Source: Candidatus Methanoperedens sp. BLZ2 (GTDB lineage Archaea > Halobacteriota > Methanosarcinia > Methanosarcinales > Methanoperedenaceae). From it: a stretch of DNA of 64,000 nt. How positions within the stretch are numbered: the stretch's first letter is position 1; every line of letters starts with the position of its first letter. This document shows positions 34,755 to 42,379 of this stretch, in pieces. Where the stretch lies: positions 60,403-124,402 of the forward strand of contig NZ_NTMG01000019.1 of NCBI RefSeq assembly GCF_002487355.1, given 5' to 3'. The notes beneath the pieces are model-generated. The model was not told the DNA's origin. It ran no database searches and worked only from the letters and a program-made list of their open reading frames with translations. The translations under genes and the position numbers were made by a program.

Positions 34755-36405
34755 AAAATGTTTTTAACTCAAATGATTTTTGAATCGGGATTAACTTATG
34801 TGGATCAAAAAATGTATAAGGAAACTCTCCTACTTTCCCTACTTTTGCGTTTACTTTAAATTTTATGTTTATTAATTTTAGGGTTAAATTATATAATCCA
34901 GTTTCCTTGTATCGTTTGGATTCTATTAATGTAAACGTAGGAAAGTCTTTCTTGGCAGCTTTTTTATATTCTCTCTTTATAAATCTCCCTCCATCCTTCA
35001 ATTCACCCACCATAAATGAATCGTTGCTGGGATAAATGTTTTTGTAAGCATCTTTAAATCTGAGTATTTCGAAAAGGTTTATTGCTAAGTCATCATATTG
35101 CACCGCTGGAACAGGTTCTCTGAAACTCAAATCCGGTAAATATTCTTTAAATTCTTCGAAATCGTTTTTCATTATATCGTTAAGTAAAAACTCAACATAC
35201 TCTTTTAGTCTGGTAGTATTGTAAAGCTTATACCACATGGCATTCATCATTTTTTTAAGATTCTCATATTCATGTGGTGTGAAATATTTTGAGAAAAGCT
35301 CTTCGAATTCTTTTCGCGAAACACTGGTCTTCGAATTCAACTCCACAAGTAAAGGACTTCTATTTGTTAGCATAATGAAAGTACTATTTTCTCTCCGACC
35401 ACAGCGACCAAATGTTTGTATAGCATCTTGGAGATTTGGCGGTTCTTCAGTTACCAATGTCTTTATTCCGATATCGATACCTTGCCTAAAAACAGAGGTT
35501 GTAAAGGTTAGCGCCCCTTTTTTACACTTATCTAAATTTTCTTTTATCTTTTCCTCTCGCGATAAATCATCCTCTTCTTCATACCATGTTTTACCAATTA
35601 GAATTGCTGAGTTTTCAAAAAATTTATGTAATCTAATTGCACGATCGACAGAATTGCAGACATAAATAACATCTTTCGTTAAATTATTCTTCTCTAAAAA
35701 ATCTATGACATTTTTGTAATTAAAATAATCGAGTTCTTGCCCAGAAACCTGTATTTCTCTTGTTTTGCTTACTCCATCAATTATGACATATTCAGAGGGG
35801 TTGATAACGTCTTTCAGTTCTATGGTTGCGCTTAAAAGATAGATATAAGTGTCTATTTTAATATTTTTCATTATTTTAATCAGATTATTAATATTGAAAA
35901 GTATATATGTATCGAATAAGTGAAGTTCATCGAAGATTATGCTATGTAGGGACTTAATAAATTCTTGGTATAGAAAGTTAATATGTTGAGTATTTTTCCT
36001 TCTGAGAAGAATATAAAAAATAATATCAGGAGAGGAAATTATGAAATCATTCTCTAATAAATATTTAAATAATTCAGCATACGTATAGCCGCTCTCTAAA
36101 ATCTTATATGGAATTTTGAATTTATCTAAATGCGGGGTTATATTCTCAAGTTGGGAATGCATCAGGAGGCGCGTGGGGACCAGATAGAGCGTTTTTAACC
36201 TTTTCCCCTTGCTCTTTGCATCCAGATAATCGTTTATAAAACTAAAAAGAAAGGCATCAGTTTTACCAGACGATGTTGGAGATTTCAAAATAATGTCTGA
36301 GCGACGCTTTTCATAAAACTCATATTGATGTTTAAATGCATTTTCATAAGGAAAATTCGATATTTTACTACTCGAAAAATCTGGTGTTGAAGCTGAAACT
36401 AACAT
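34747..36405 (-). CDS. cas3': Type I-D Cas3' helicase
   Basis: Superfamily 2 helicase of 552 aa without an HD domain, as in subtype I-D where the nuclease is on Cas10d. Walker A is SPTSSGKT (42-49), the Walker B box is DELH (IIFDELHLFD), motif III is LLSATIE, and motifs V-VI are TTSVFRQGIDIG and QTFGRCGRR. It unwinds target DNA after Cascade binding. First gene of the I-D effector operon. A TATA-like run is seen on the minus strand about 100 nt upstream and a purine-rich GAGGAGGGAAGG sequence precedes the ATG. The gap 36406-36718 holds only this promoter region. Confidence 0.93.
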   Translation of the reverse strand: MLVSASTPDFSSSKISNFPYENAFKHQYEFYEKRRSDIILKSPTSSGKTDAFLFSFINDYLDAKSKGKRLKTLYLVPTRLLMHSQLENITPHLDKFKIPYKILESGYTYAELFKYLLENDFIISSPDIIFYILLRRKNTQHINFLYQEFIKSLHSIIFDELHLFDTYILFNINNLIKIMKNIKIDTYIYLLSATIELKDVINPSEYVIIDGVSKTREIQVSGQELDYFNYKNVIDFLEKNNLTKDVIYVCNSVDRAIRLHKFFENSAILIGKTWYEEEDDLSREEKIKENLDKCKKGALTFTTSVFRQGIDIGIKTLVTEEPPNLQDAIQTFGRCGRRENSTFIMLTNRSPLLVELNSKTSVSRKEFEELFSKYFTPHEYENLKKMMNAMWYKLYNTTRLKEYVEFLLNDIMKNDFEEFKEYLPDLSFREPVPAVQYDDLAINLFEILRFKDAYKNIYPSNDSFMVGELKDGGRFIKREYKKAAKKDFPTFTLIESKRYKETGLYNLTLKLINIKFKVNAKVGKVGEFPYTFFDPHKLIPIQKSFELKTFFE

Positions 36406-36718
36406 AATTTTTCTTTTCGCTCCCTTCCCTCCTCATCCCTGCGCCAGCCGCTATCCTTCCATATAAATTCCCCTGGTTCATGATTGTTTCAATGTAAGAC
36501 TGTATATATAATACTTTTGTTTTACTATGCACCTGTGCACCATAACCCCTCACTGATACTATCAATCAGCACACAAATCGCTATTTACAGCGCCGCTTTT
36601 CGTAAATGTTTGTAATCTGTTCTAAAATACGTAAGAGATTGCAGCTTAAGCGGCTGTGTTTATGCAGTAAAACCCGGAACAATATCTTTTTAAGTTTAAG
36701 AAACAACTTAATCTCAGT

Positions 36719-36892
36719 ATGCAAATAAAAGCAGTATACGAAGATAACGTATTGAAGCCCTTAAAAAAATTGAACTTAAAAGAAAAAACTGAAGTACAGA
36801 TAACAATCAGGAAAAGCTTCAGTAAATTGCTCGATGAACTGGGTGAATTAGAACCCAAGGAAGACATCAACGGGGTCTTAAGGAATTCATAA
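36719..36892 (+). CDS. AF2212/DUF104-type antitoxin
   Basis: A 57-aa protein starting MQIKAVYEDNVLKPLKKLNL, the classic start of the AF2212/DUF104 antitoxin family, followed by KEKTEVQITI and a helical tail that should contact the toxin. Its partner toxin directly downstream is only a fragment, so this antitoxin is an orphan. Confidence 0.8.
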   Translation: MQIKAVYEDNVLKPLKKLNLKEKTEVQITIRKSFSKLLDELGELEPKEDINGVLRNS

Positions 36893-37033
36893 TTTATTGC
36901 ATTAGCACGGATAAGGAATGCTGTATTACTTACGGATGATGGGGGACAGCACTTTCACGCAGAAGAAATTGGCGTTGGCTCGGTTTTAATCAGAGAGGTA
37001 AACATCAAACAGATAGAAGATTTTATTAGCTGA
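36893..37033 (+). pseudogene. C-terminal remnant of a PIN-type toxin
   Basis: The frame following the antitoxin encodes FIALARIRNAVLLTDDGGQH and then ...EEIGVGSVLIREVNIKQIEDFIS before TGA. This matches the last third of PIN/DUF3368 toxins (the ALA...LLTDD segment bears a catalytic Asp). The N-terminal two thirds with the first Asp and Glu are missing, so the toxin is inactive. Confidence 0.6.
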
Positions 37034-37094
37034 AACTGTTAGATGCAAACATAAACCGCAACATTTATATTTATTCTGCTGACTATACTTGCAC

Positions 37095-38462
37095 ATGGAT
37101 AAAGAGTTCCTGATAAGCTATCTCAAAAAAAGAAACTACTGGTGGCAAACAAAAAACGTCGCACCTTTGGACAGAGGAACAGAGAGACAGGATTATATCA
37201 AAAAGATACAGCAATCCGACAAACTTGAAAGGATCATCTGCCTCTCAGGGATCAGGCGGAGCGGAAAAACAACCATACTATACCAGTACATAGACCTTCT
37301 TCTCAAAACCAAAAAACCCGAAGAGATCGTCTATGCGAAAATAGATGACCTCATCGGAAAAATAGATAGCGTCCACGATATCCTGAACACATACCATGAA
37401 CTTACAGGCATAGACCCGTCCAGGGAATCAACATACTTCCTGCTTGATGAGATACATGTCATGAAAGAGTGGCAGTTGCAGTTGAAATATTACATAGATG
37501 CACATGCAAAGTGCAGGTTCATAATATCAGGGTCATCTAAAACCCTCCTGTATCTGGACGCTTCAGAAAGCCTGGCAGGGCGGATAAGGTTCCTGGACGT
37601 TTTTCCTCTGACGTTCCGGGAGTTCCTGGAATTCAATAATATTGATCTTTCCGGGATGCTTCCGCAAAAACCCGACCTTGAGGGTTTTGAAGATATTGAA
37701 AAAGCATACCACAGCATTATAGAACATAAACAGAGCATATTGTATTTTCTTAGCCAGTACTTCGATACGGGAGGGTATCCTGAATGGTTCAAGATCAGAG
37801 ATATGGAGCAGTGGTACAGAACTATTGTGGAGGATTATTTCGCCCTCATCCTGTTCAAGGACATCGTAAGCGTGTTCAAAGTGAAGGACCCCATACTTCT
37901 TGAAAAGATGGTACGGGATATTGCTGCCGTTTCCACCAACAGGTTCACCTACAAAGGATTATCCGAAAGGCTCGATATTGACCGGGAGACCTTGAAACTC
38001 TACCTTTATTACCTGCAGAGTTCAATGATGGTGTTCGTAGCAGATGTTTTTGCGCCCTCTAAGAAAGCGGCTGAGAAGCGGGCAAAGAAACTATATTTCT
38101 GGGAAGAAGGTCTCAGGAGAGCGCTAACCCTGGACAGGGACGATGGTAAAGCTGCAGAAAATATAGCGGCATGGCACCTGATTAAAAAAGGTCGTGAGTC
38201 AAAACCGTTCTTTGAGCCTTACTACTGGAAGAATAAACATGAGGTTGATTTCGTATATGATGACTCGAAAAAAGTAATCCCAATCGAAATAAAGTACAGA
38301 GAGCATCCTACAAATACCGACCTGAAAGGACTCATAGAATTCATGAAGATGGAAGATCTGAACACCGGGATAGTCGTGACAAAAGATACCTTTAAGAAAG
38401 GAGAATCCGGAGGACGCCGGGTATTGTTTATTCCGATATGGCTTTTCTTATTGCTGATATGA
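37095..38462 (+). CDS. AAA ATPase with DUF4143 C-terminal domain
   Basis: Protein of 455 aa from the ATG at 37095 (an upstream TTG at 37089 is also in frame). The N-terminal ATPase has Walker A GIRRSGKTT and Walker B-like FLLDEIH. A winged-helix segment lies in the middle (NRFTYKGLSERLDIDRETLK). The C-terminal DUF4143 part has a restriction-like arrangement, HEVDFVYDDSKKVIPIEIKYR. Such proteins are common in archaea and often linked with defence or mobile DNA; the role is unknown. Located between the TA remnant and csa3. Confidence 0.85.
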   Translation: MDKEFLISYLKKRNYWWQTKNVAPLDRGTERQDYIKKIQQSDKLERIICLSGIRRSGKTTILYQYIDLLLKTKKPEEIVYAKIDDLIGKIDSVHDILNTYHELTGIDPSRESTYFLLDEIHVMKEWQLQLKYYIDAHAKCRFIISGSSKTLLYLDASESLAGRIRFLDVFPLTFREFLEFNNIDLSGMLPQKPDLEGFEDIEKAYHSIIEHKQSILYFLSQYFDTGGYPEWFKIRDMEQWYRTIVEDYFALILFKDIVSVFKVKDPILLEKMVRDIAAVSTNRFTYKGLSERLDIDRETLKLYLYYLQSSMMVFVADVFAPSKKAAEKRAKKLYFWEEGLRRALTLDRDDGKAAENIAAWHLIKKGRESKPFFEPYYWKNKHEVDFVYDDSKKVIPIEIKYREHPTNTDLKGLIEFMKMEDLNTGIVVTKDTFKKGESGGRRVLFIPIWLFLLLI

Positions 38463-38508
38463 ACGTGAAGGTTCTATTTGTACACCTCAACTCCTCACAA
38501 ATACATCA

Positions 38509-38539
38509 TATATATTCATAACTCAGTAAAGAATATATA
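38509..38539. promoter_or_regulatory. Inverted repeat upstream of csa3
   Basis: A perfect 9-bp inverted repeat, TATATATTC / GAATATATA, with a 13-nt spacer, lies 24 nt before the csa3 ATG. It overlaps the likely TATA region. Csa3 proteins are dimeric winged-helix regulators, so this is a plausible autoregulatory operator. Confidence 0.5.
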
Positions 38540-38563
38540 CATTTATATTCAAAATACATATCA

Positions 38564-39166
38564 ATGACAACCACCCTCACTCTCATCTCAACCATCTATT
38601 CCATCGAGCCTGTTATCGTCTGTGCCACCCGCTTCTCACCCTCACGCATCCTCTTGCTGACCGAGGAGAAGGCGCCCGAAGAGAAGGAGCGTGCGGAGAA
38701 GATGATCACTGACACCCTCGGCTCGGTCCTTAAGGTAGAGAAAAAATATACCTCTCTCTACGATGTTGTAAAAGTTGCCAGGGACGTTGCTGCAATAATC
38801 GAAGAAGAGAACGCAAAAGGGCAGCGGGTAATCGTGAACGTCTCTGGAGGCAGGAAGCCCCAGGCATTTGGCGCACTCTTTGGATCCTATGCAAGGAAAG
38901 AAATGGTAGAGCAGGTGGTCTATGTTACAGAGGAAGACCAGTTCTTGATCGAGTTCCCTCTGCTTGGATTCGGTATTTCGGATACAAAGCGCGCGGTACT
39001 TGAACGGCTTGAGGGCGGTGAGACCTCTGTAAGCAAGATTGCTGTAAAGATCGGCATCTCAAAGGGGATGGCTTACAGCCATCTCAGGGAACTCAGAGCA
39101 ATGGGTTATGTGAGCGAGGGGAACGGCTTCAAAATAACCAGCGCGGGGAGGATCGCAATAATATGA
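38564..39166 (+). CDS. csa3: Csa3 family CARF-wHTH transcription regulator
   Basis: Protein of 200 aa. Residues 1-125 form a CARF domain with NVSGGRKPQAFGALFG, which in this class binds cyclic oligoadenylate. Residues about 135-200 form a winged helix (TSVSKIAVKIGISKGMAYSHLREL). Csa3 regulators activate CRISPR adaptation and interference genes in archaea. It overlaps cas2 by 4 nt (ATGA). Because a Cas10 that could make cyclic oligoadenylates is encoded 4 kb away, type III activation may feed back on cas2/csa1 expression; this is inference. Confidence 0.93.
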   Translation: MTTTLTLISTIYSIEPVIVCATRFSPSRILLLTEEKAPEEKERAEKMITDTLGSVLKVEKKYTSLYDVVKVARDVAAIIEEENAKGQRVIVNVSGGRKPQAFGALFGSYARKEMVEQVVYVTEEDQFLIEFPLLGFGISDTKRAVLERLEGGETSVSKIAVKIGISKGMAYSHLRELRAMGYVSEGNGFKITSAGRIAII

Positions 39167-39447
39167 ATTGCCTCGTAGTGTACGATATAACTGATGACGG
39201 GCAGCGAAAAAGACTTGCTACCATGCTCCAGACCTTTGGTCTTGCCCGCATCCAGTACAGCGCTTTCAGGGGTGAGTTAAATGCTAATGACAGGGCCGTA
39301 CTTGCCAGAAGAGTGAGCCAGTTCGTGAACGATGGACATGACAGCATCTTTATCATTCCCCTGTGTGACCGGTGTACAGGCACAGCTGAGATTATCAGTA
39401 ACAGCGGCGCATGTCTCGTTAAGGACTCAAGCGTACAGATAGTGTGA
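39163..39447 (+). CDS. cas2: CRISPR adaptation protein Cas2
   Basis: A 94-aa ferredoxin-fold protein that scaffolds Cas1 in spacer integration. The N-terminal strand with the conserved Asp (LVVYDITDDGQRKRLA) and the FIIPLCDRC segment are typical. Translationally coupled to csa3. Notably it is separated from cas1 by about 11 kb that contain the III-A operon. Confidence 0.95.
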   Translation: MNCLVVYDITDDGQRKRLATMLQTFGLARIQYSAFRGELNANDRAVLARRVSQFVNDGHDSIFIIPLCDRCTGTAEIISNSGACLVKDSSVQIV

Positions 39448-39460
39448 TGAGTGTGATATT

Positions 39461-40354
39461 ATGGTATACTACTTAAACGATATCGAACATAAGCAGCTCT
39501 TAAAGAAGCTCCGCCCGCTTTCAAGGAGTGTCGGCGTAACAGAGGAACTTCGTGGCTGGAGCTGGGACAATTCCCCATTGAAACCCTATTACGATGTAAA
39601 GCTGCCAATGTATTCTATATGCAGCAAGTACTGCCCAACGTCAAGGGATGTTTATTTGAGGCATGTGCTTAAAAAGAAAGGCGAGATGACATACCCTGTA
39701 TCTCTGGGTTCTGTCACACATGCCTCAATAAATGAAGCATACAGGCAGGTGCGGCGGAAAAACTTCAATCCAGCTTTTGAAGAGTGGTATAATGCGCAGA
39801 AGTTTGAGACGCATATCCAGGGAAACCTTGAACTTATAAAAAAATATGCAGGAATGGTCTGGAAGCATGTTCTCACTAACGCCGAATCGAAATTCACAGA
39901 TGCCTCAAGCAGCCAGCCGTATTCTACAGAGGAAGATATGATCGCAACTTCAGCGCCCTTCCTTATCGAACATAAGATCAGCGGTGAACTGATAGGATGC
40001 AGCGGCATCCTCAGCGTGGACTGCTACGACTATTTGCACAATATCATGTTCGATGTTAAAACCGGTATAAAAAAAGAAGAAGTGAACCCCTACAAGCTCT
40101 ACGCAACAGGCTATGCTCTTGTTTTTGAAAGCATATACGAGGTTCCTGTTGATATAGGATGCACGGTTTTCCTTAATTTTAAAGATGACCGCCTTCTGAT
40201 TGAGCGCGACCTTTTCCATATAAGCGACGACCTGCGAAGCTGGTGGATTGAGGAAAGGGATAAAAAGTTAGAAATGGTCTACGAGGAGAAAGACCCTGGA
40301 ATGGCTGAATGCGAGAGAAGGTGCATGTATGCGGCAGAGTGCATGACGGTCTGA
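39461..40354 (+). CDS. csa1: Csa1 / Cas4a-type nuclease
   Basis: Protein of 297 aa of the Csa1 (Cas4a) family, linked to archaeal adaptation modules. It has EELRGWSWDNSPLKPYYDVKLP near the start, a PD-(D/E)xK-like centre (NIMFDVKTGIKKEEV), and a C-terminal Cys cluster (CERRCMYAAEC) which together with an upstream Cys would hold an Fe-S cluster. It trims and orients prespacers with Cas1-Cas2. The start follows cas2 by 13 nt. Confidence 0.9.
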   Translation: MVYYLNDIEHKQLLKKLRPLSRSVGVTEELRGWSWDNSPLKPYYDVKLPMYSICSKYCPTSRDVYLRHVLKKKGEMTYPVSLGSVTHASINEAYRQVRRKNFNPAFEEWYNAQKFETHIQGNLELIKKYAGMVWKHVLTNAESKFTDASSSQPYSTEEDMIATSAPFLIEHKISGELIGCSGILSVDCYDYLHNIMFDVKTGIKKEEVNPYKLYATGYALVFESIYEVPVDIGCTVFLNFKDDRLLIERDLFHISDDLRSWWIEERDKKLEMVYEEKDPGMAECERRCMYAAECMTV

Positions 40355-40388
40355 TTTGAGGCATGGCAGAAGAATATTCCGGTGAAAT

Positions 40389-42323
40389 ATGAAAGAGTTG
40401 ACAGAAGATACAATTAAACAAATTTTTGGAAATACAACGTTCTTCAAGGGACAGGATTATTATAAAAACGGTCATGCCCGGGGAACTGTAAAATTAGAGG
40501 ACACTCTTTTTGCTCAGGTGATGGGAAGTTCTCACGAACCATATGAAGTGAGAGCTTTGATCAAAGATTCAGAGATAAGCACAAAATGTACATGCCCTGT
40601 AGGAAATATGTGCAAACATGGAACAGCGCTTCTCCTGAAATGGGTGTTTGAACCTTCTTCATTTATTGATGCTGATAGATTCTTGGAATCTCTGGATGGG
40701 ATAAGCAAAGATGAAATAATCAATATGATTGGGAGAGCAATAAAACAACATCCGTCTCTTGTCATTGAATTTACCAGAGAGGAAAGAGAAAAACCCAGAA
40801 TTAATATAGATGCTATTTCCAAAAAGATAGCCTGGATAACAAGTGGAGAACTTGACTACTACCATATCGACGATGCCATAGACAAACTTGATGAGATTAA
40901 AAATATCGCTGACAGGCTGAAAGAAGAGAAATCTTTTAAAGATGCTGCTGATATATATTTTGTCTTGGTTGAAGGATGCGTCGATGCATTTGATGAAGGC
41001 GCTGACGATTCTAACGGCAGCATGGGAGATTTTGCAATAAGCTGCATAAAAGATTTTAATGAATGTGTGGAGCAGATAAACGATCCTGCTTATAAAAACA
41101 CACTCCTTGGCAAGATAATGAATCTTGCCCGTATCGAGGATTACGGTCTGGAAGCAAGCGACATGCTACTTTTTTTGATCAATGATGAGAATATCAAAAG
41201 GGTAGAAGAATATTTTCTTGAAAAATTGGAAGAGACAAGGAAGATCGCATCAGATTCAAGTTACAGGTATCATAAAGAAAAGTCGCTGGGGATACTTAAC
41301 GGGCTTTATGAAAAACTTGGAAAGCCAGATGAGAGGCTGCGCCTTGCCATGTATGCGCTTGTGGATAAAGAGGACTATTACAGGCTGGCAAAAATACTGT
41401 TTGAGAAAAAGAGATTCGAGGAAGCCTTTGATGCTGCCAAAAAAGGACTGCTTATGCCGGGTGAATCGCATTATTTGAATGATCTCTATTTTGATATTGC
41501 CCGCGCGCTGATCGGTTTGAGACCTGAGATAATAGATTTCAATATCTCTCTTAATGTGGCTCTTGACCTTATGTCAGGATGTTTTGATGAAGAAAAATAC
41601 ATAGCAGCAAAAGAGGTATTCGAAGCGATCGGAAATTCCGGGGCTTTCAGATCAGCATTTTATAAAACCATCAAGAACAGGAGCAGTGCTGTTCTTGCAA
41701 TGTTGAAGGATGGCGAATTACAGGCTGCAATAGATACAGTCCGCACAGAGCCAAATATTTCTCAGGGGACTACAATTGCGGTTTCAAGAGCAGCGCTGGA
41801 TAAGGGTATGAAACAGGAATCAGCCATGCTCATGCGAACGGCGCTTGAGCGTGGAAGGATCAATGACTTACTGAAGGTGGGAGAACTGCTTAAGGTTATG
41901 ATAGATGTTTCTGAGGTGCCCGTTCTGCAATCTCTTTGTGATCGCATTTTGAAAAATAAAGATCGAGGAACTGCACTCTTATTGATGCCATATCTTTTGA
42001 AAAAATCACCCGAGCTTTCGGCTTTGCTTGCAAAGAACTTCATGAAGGATATTCCAGTGGAGATGGTGATTAAAGTCGCACTTTCAGTAGCGCAGAAGTC
42101 ACCTGATGAGGGGGCTTTGCTTTGCAGATTGCGCATCAATCAGGATATTTTGCAGTCGCACGTTCATTATGATAAAGCGGTCAGTCTTCTATCTGCTGTG
42201 AGGGAAATCTATGCAGGAAATGAGCCTGAATGGCAGGAGTTCATCAGGAAGTTCGCTGCTGAGAATAAGAGTAAGAAGAAGCTGATAGAGATGGTGAGGA
42301 AGGAGTTCAAAGTGGTTTTGTGA
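40389..42323 (+). CDS. SWIM zinc-finger protein with helical repeats
   Basis: Protein of 644 aa. The SWIM zinc-binding motif is Cys67-x-Cys69 ... Cys75-x-His77 (CTCPVGNMCKH), in an N-terminal domain of about 85 residues. The rest is entirely helical with repeated charged helices, resembling TPR/HEAT-like repeats. SWIM proteins bind nucleic acid or protein partners. It lies between csa1 and csm1, 34 nt after csa1 and 56 nt before csm1, on the same strand, and GGTGA precedes its ATG. It is not a known cas gene, and the position makes it a candidate CRISPR accessory protein. Confidence 0.85.
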   Translation: MKELTEDTIKQIFGNTTFFKGQDYYKNGHARGTVKLEDTLFAQVMGSSHEPYEVRALIKDSEISTKCTCPVGNMCKHGTALLLKWVFEPSSFIDADRFLESLDGISKDEIINMIGRAIKQHPSLVIEFTREEREKPRINIDAISKKIAWITSGELDYYHIDDAIDKLDEIKNIADRLKEEKSFKDAADIYFVLVEGCVDAFDEGADDSNGSMGDFAISCIKDFNECVEQINDPAYKNTLLGKIMNLARIEDYGLEASDMLLFLINDENIKRVEEYFLEKLEETRKIASDSSYRYHKEKSLGILNGLYEKLGKPDERLRLAMYALVDKEDYYRLAKILFEKKRFEEAFDAAKKGLLMPGESHYLNDLYFDIARALIGLRPEIIDFNISLNVALDLMSGCFDEEKYIAAKEVFEAIGNSGAFRSAFYKTIKNRSSAVLAMLKDGELQAAIDTVRTEPNISQGTTIAVSRAALDKGMKQESAMLMRTALERGRINDLLKVGELLKVMIDVSEVPVLQSLCDRILKNKDRGTALLLMPYLLKKSPELSALLAKNFMKDIPVEMVIKVALSVAQKSPDEGALLCRLRINQDILQSHVHYDKAVSLLSAVREIYAGNEPEWQEFIRKFAAENKSKKKLIEMVRKEFKVVL

Positions 42324-42379
42324 AAGGATGCTTTTACTGAAGTTGAAAATATTGAGAAAAATATATAAAGAAATGTCAC

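Noticed and set aside
36440..36480. Possible second target of the pseudo-spacer in front of cas3'
   Set aside because: Only a run of about 6 nt (TGGAAG) matches, without support from the first five guide positions.
36484..36491. ATTGAAAC on the minus strand upstream of the I-D operon, as a possible further pseudo-repeat
   Set aside because: Only the 8-nt handle matches; no hairpin or upstream repeat sequence, so a chance match.
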